Source of the DNA: Syntrophobacterales bacterium
GTDB lineage: Bacteria; Desulfobacterota; Syntrophorhabdia; Syntrophorhabdales; WCHB1-27
Direction of reading: 5' to 3'
Assembly (NCBI GenBank): GCA_017881765.1
Contig: JADGQN010000319.1
Location: forward strand, 1 to 5,789
Length of the DNA stretch: 5,789 nt
The notes beneath the pieces are model-generated. The model searched no databases. It had not been told where the DNA came from and saw nothing but the letters and a program-made list of their open reading frames with translations. The translations under genes were made by a program, and so were the position numbers. This document shows, one piece after another, positions 5,698-5,789 of the stretch; positions within the stretch are counted from its first letter, which is position 1; every line of letters starts with the position of its first letter.

Positions 5698-5789
5698 CTA
5701 AGTTGCCATCTTAATACCACTTATGATCCACTCGAAGCCGGTGAGTCCGGCAACCCTTTGATGGTCGCGTTCCAATGTTGCCAGGGCTT
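5698..5789 (-). CDS. C-terminal fragment of a gene entering from the right edge, PIN/VapC-like
   Basis: A minus-strand frame is open from the window edge to a TAG at 5698-5700 and gives 29 residues. It begins ALATLERDHQRVAGLTGFEW and ends in a short hydrophobic-basic tail. The opening resembles the end of PIN-domain ribonuclease toxins, where a strand 'LaTlDrDFerv-GL' carries the last acidic residue of the active site. Its stop is separated by only 2 nt from the stop of the convergent iron-sulfur gene, a compact tail-to-tail arrangement. The fragment is too short for a firm family call; most of the gene lies outside the window. Confidence 0.42.
   Translation of the reverse strand, partial: ALATLERDHQRVAGLTGFEWIISGIKMAT

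Overview
This window looks like a piece of a mesophilic anaerobic bacterial chromosome, of a kind common in Desulfobacterota/Syntrophorhabdales-like lineages. That placement is an inference from three things: the moderately high GC, a soluble molybdopterin oxidoreductase with a DMSO-reductase-type iron-sulfur partner, and a TAXI-type TRAP binding protein. No RNA gene or other taxonomic marker is present to prove it. There is no complete mobile element and no CRISPR array.

Layout, left to right. A small single-domain cupin gene lies on the minus strand (11-400) and has a good sigma-70-type promoter in front of it (447-475). Diverging from it on the plus strand is an uncharacterised two-transmembrane-segment protein (613-1710). 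Between 1672 and 2616 the sequence looks like a scar. A 55-codon minus-strand gene (1672-1839) resembles the small proteins found beside toxin-like genes, and its tail runs antisense into the membrane-protein gene. It abuts a TAXI-family solute-binding protein that has lost its signal peptide and N-terminal lobe (about 1861-2616). A 195-bp gap follows, with a perfect 15-bp tandem duplication, a possible promoter and a short hairpin.

The main content is a two-gene operon. The first gene encodes a large molybdopterin (Mo or W) oxidoreductase. Its open frame continues upstream of every conventional start codon, back to an ATT codon at 2812 placed 5 nt after a perfect AAGGAG. That extension encodes a Cys4 zinc-ribbon-like domain. 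The second gene (5156-5695) starts at a TTG inside the end of the first and encodes a ferredoxin-like subunit with 16 cysteines in four-cluster arrangement. Neither protein has an export signal or membrane anchor, so the pair is most simply a cytoplasmic enzyme plus its electron-transfer subunit. The substrate cannot be read from the sequence. Two bases after the operon, a convergent minus-strand gene enters from the right edge; its visible C-terminus resembles a PIN-domain (VapC-like) toxin.

The observations most worth following are the apparent ATT start with the zinc-ribbon fusion, the overlooked 55-codon gene, and the double-truncation junction near 1720-1861.
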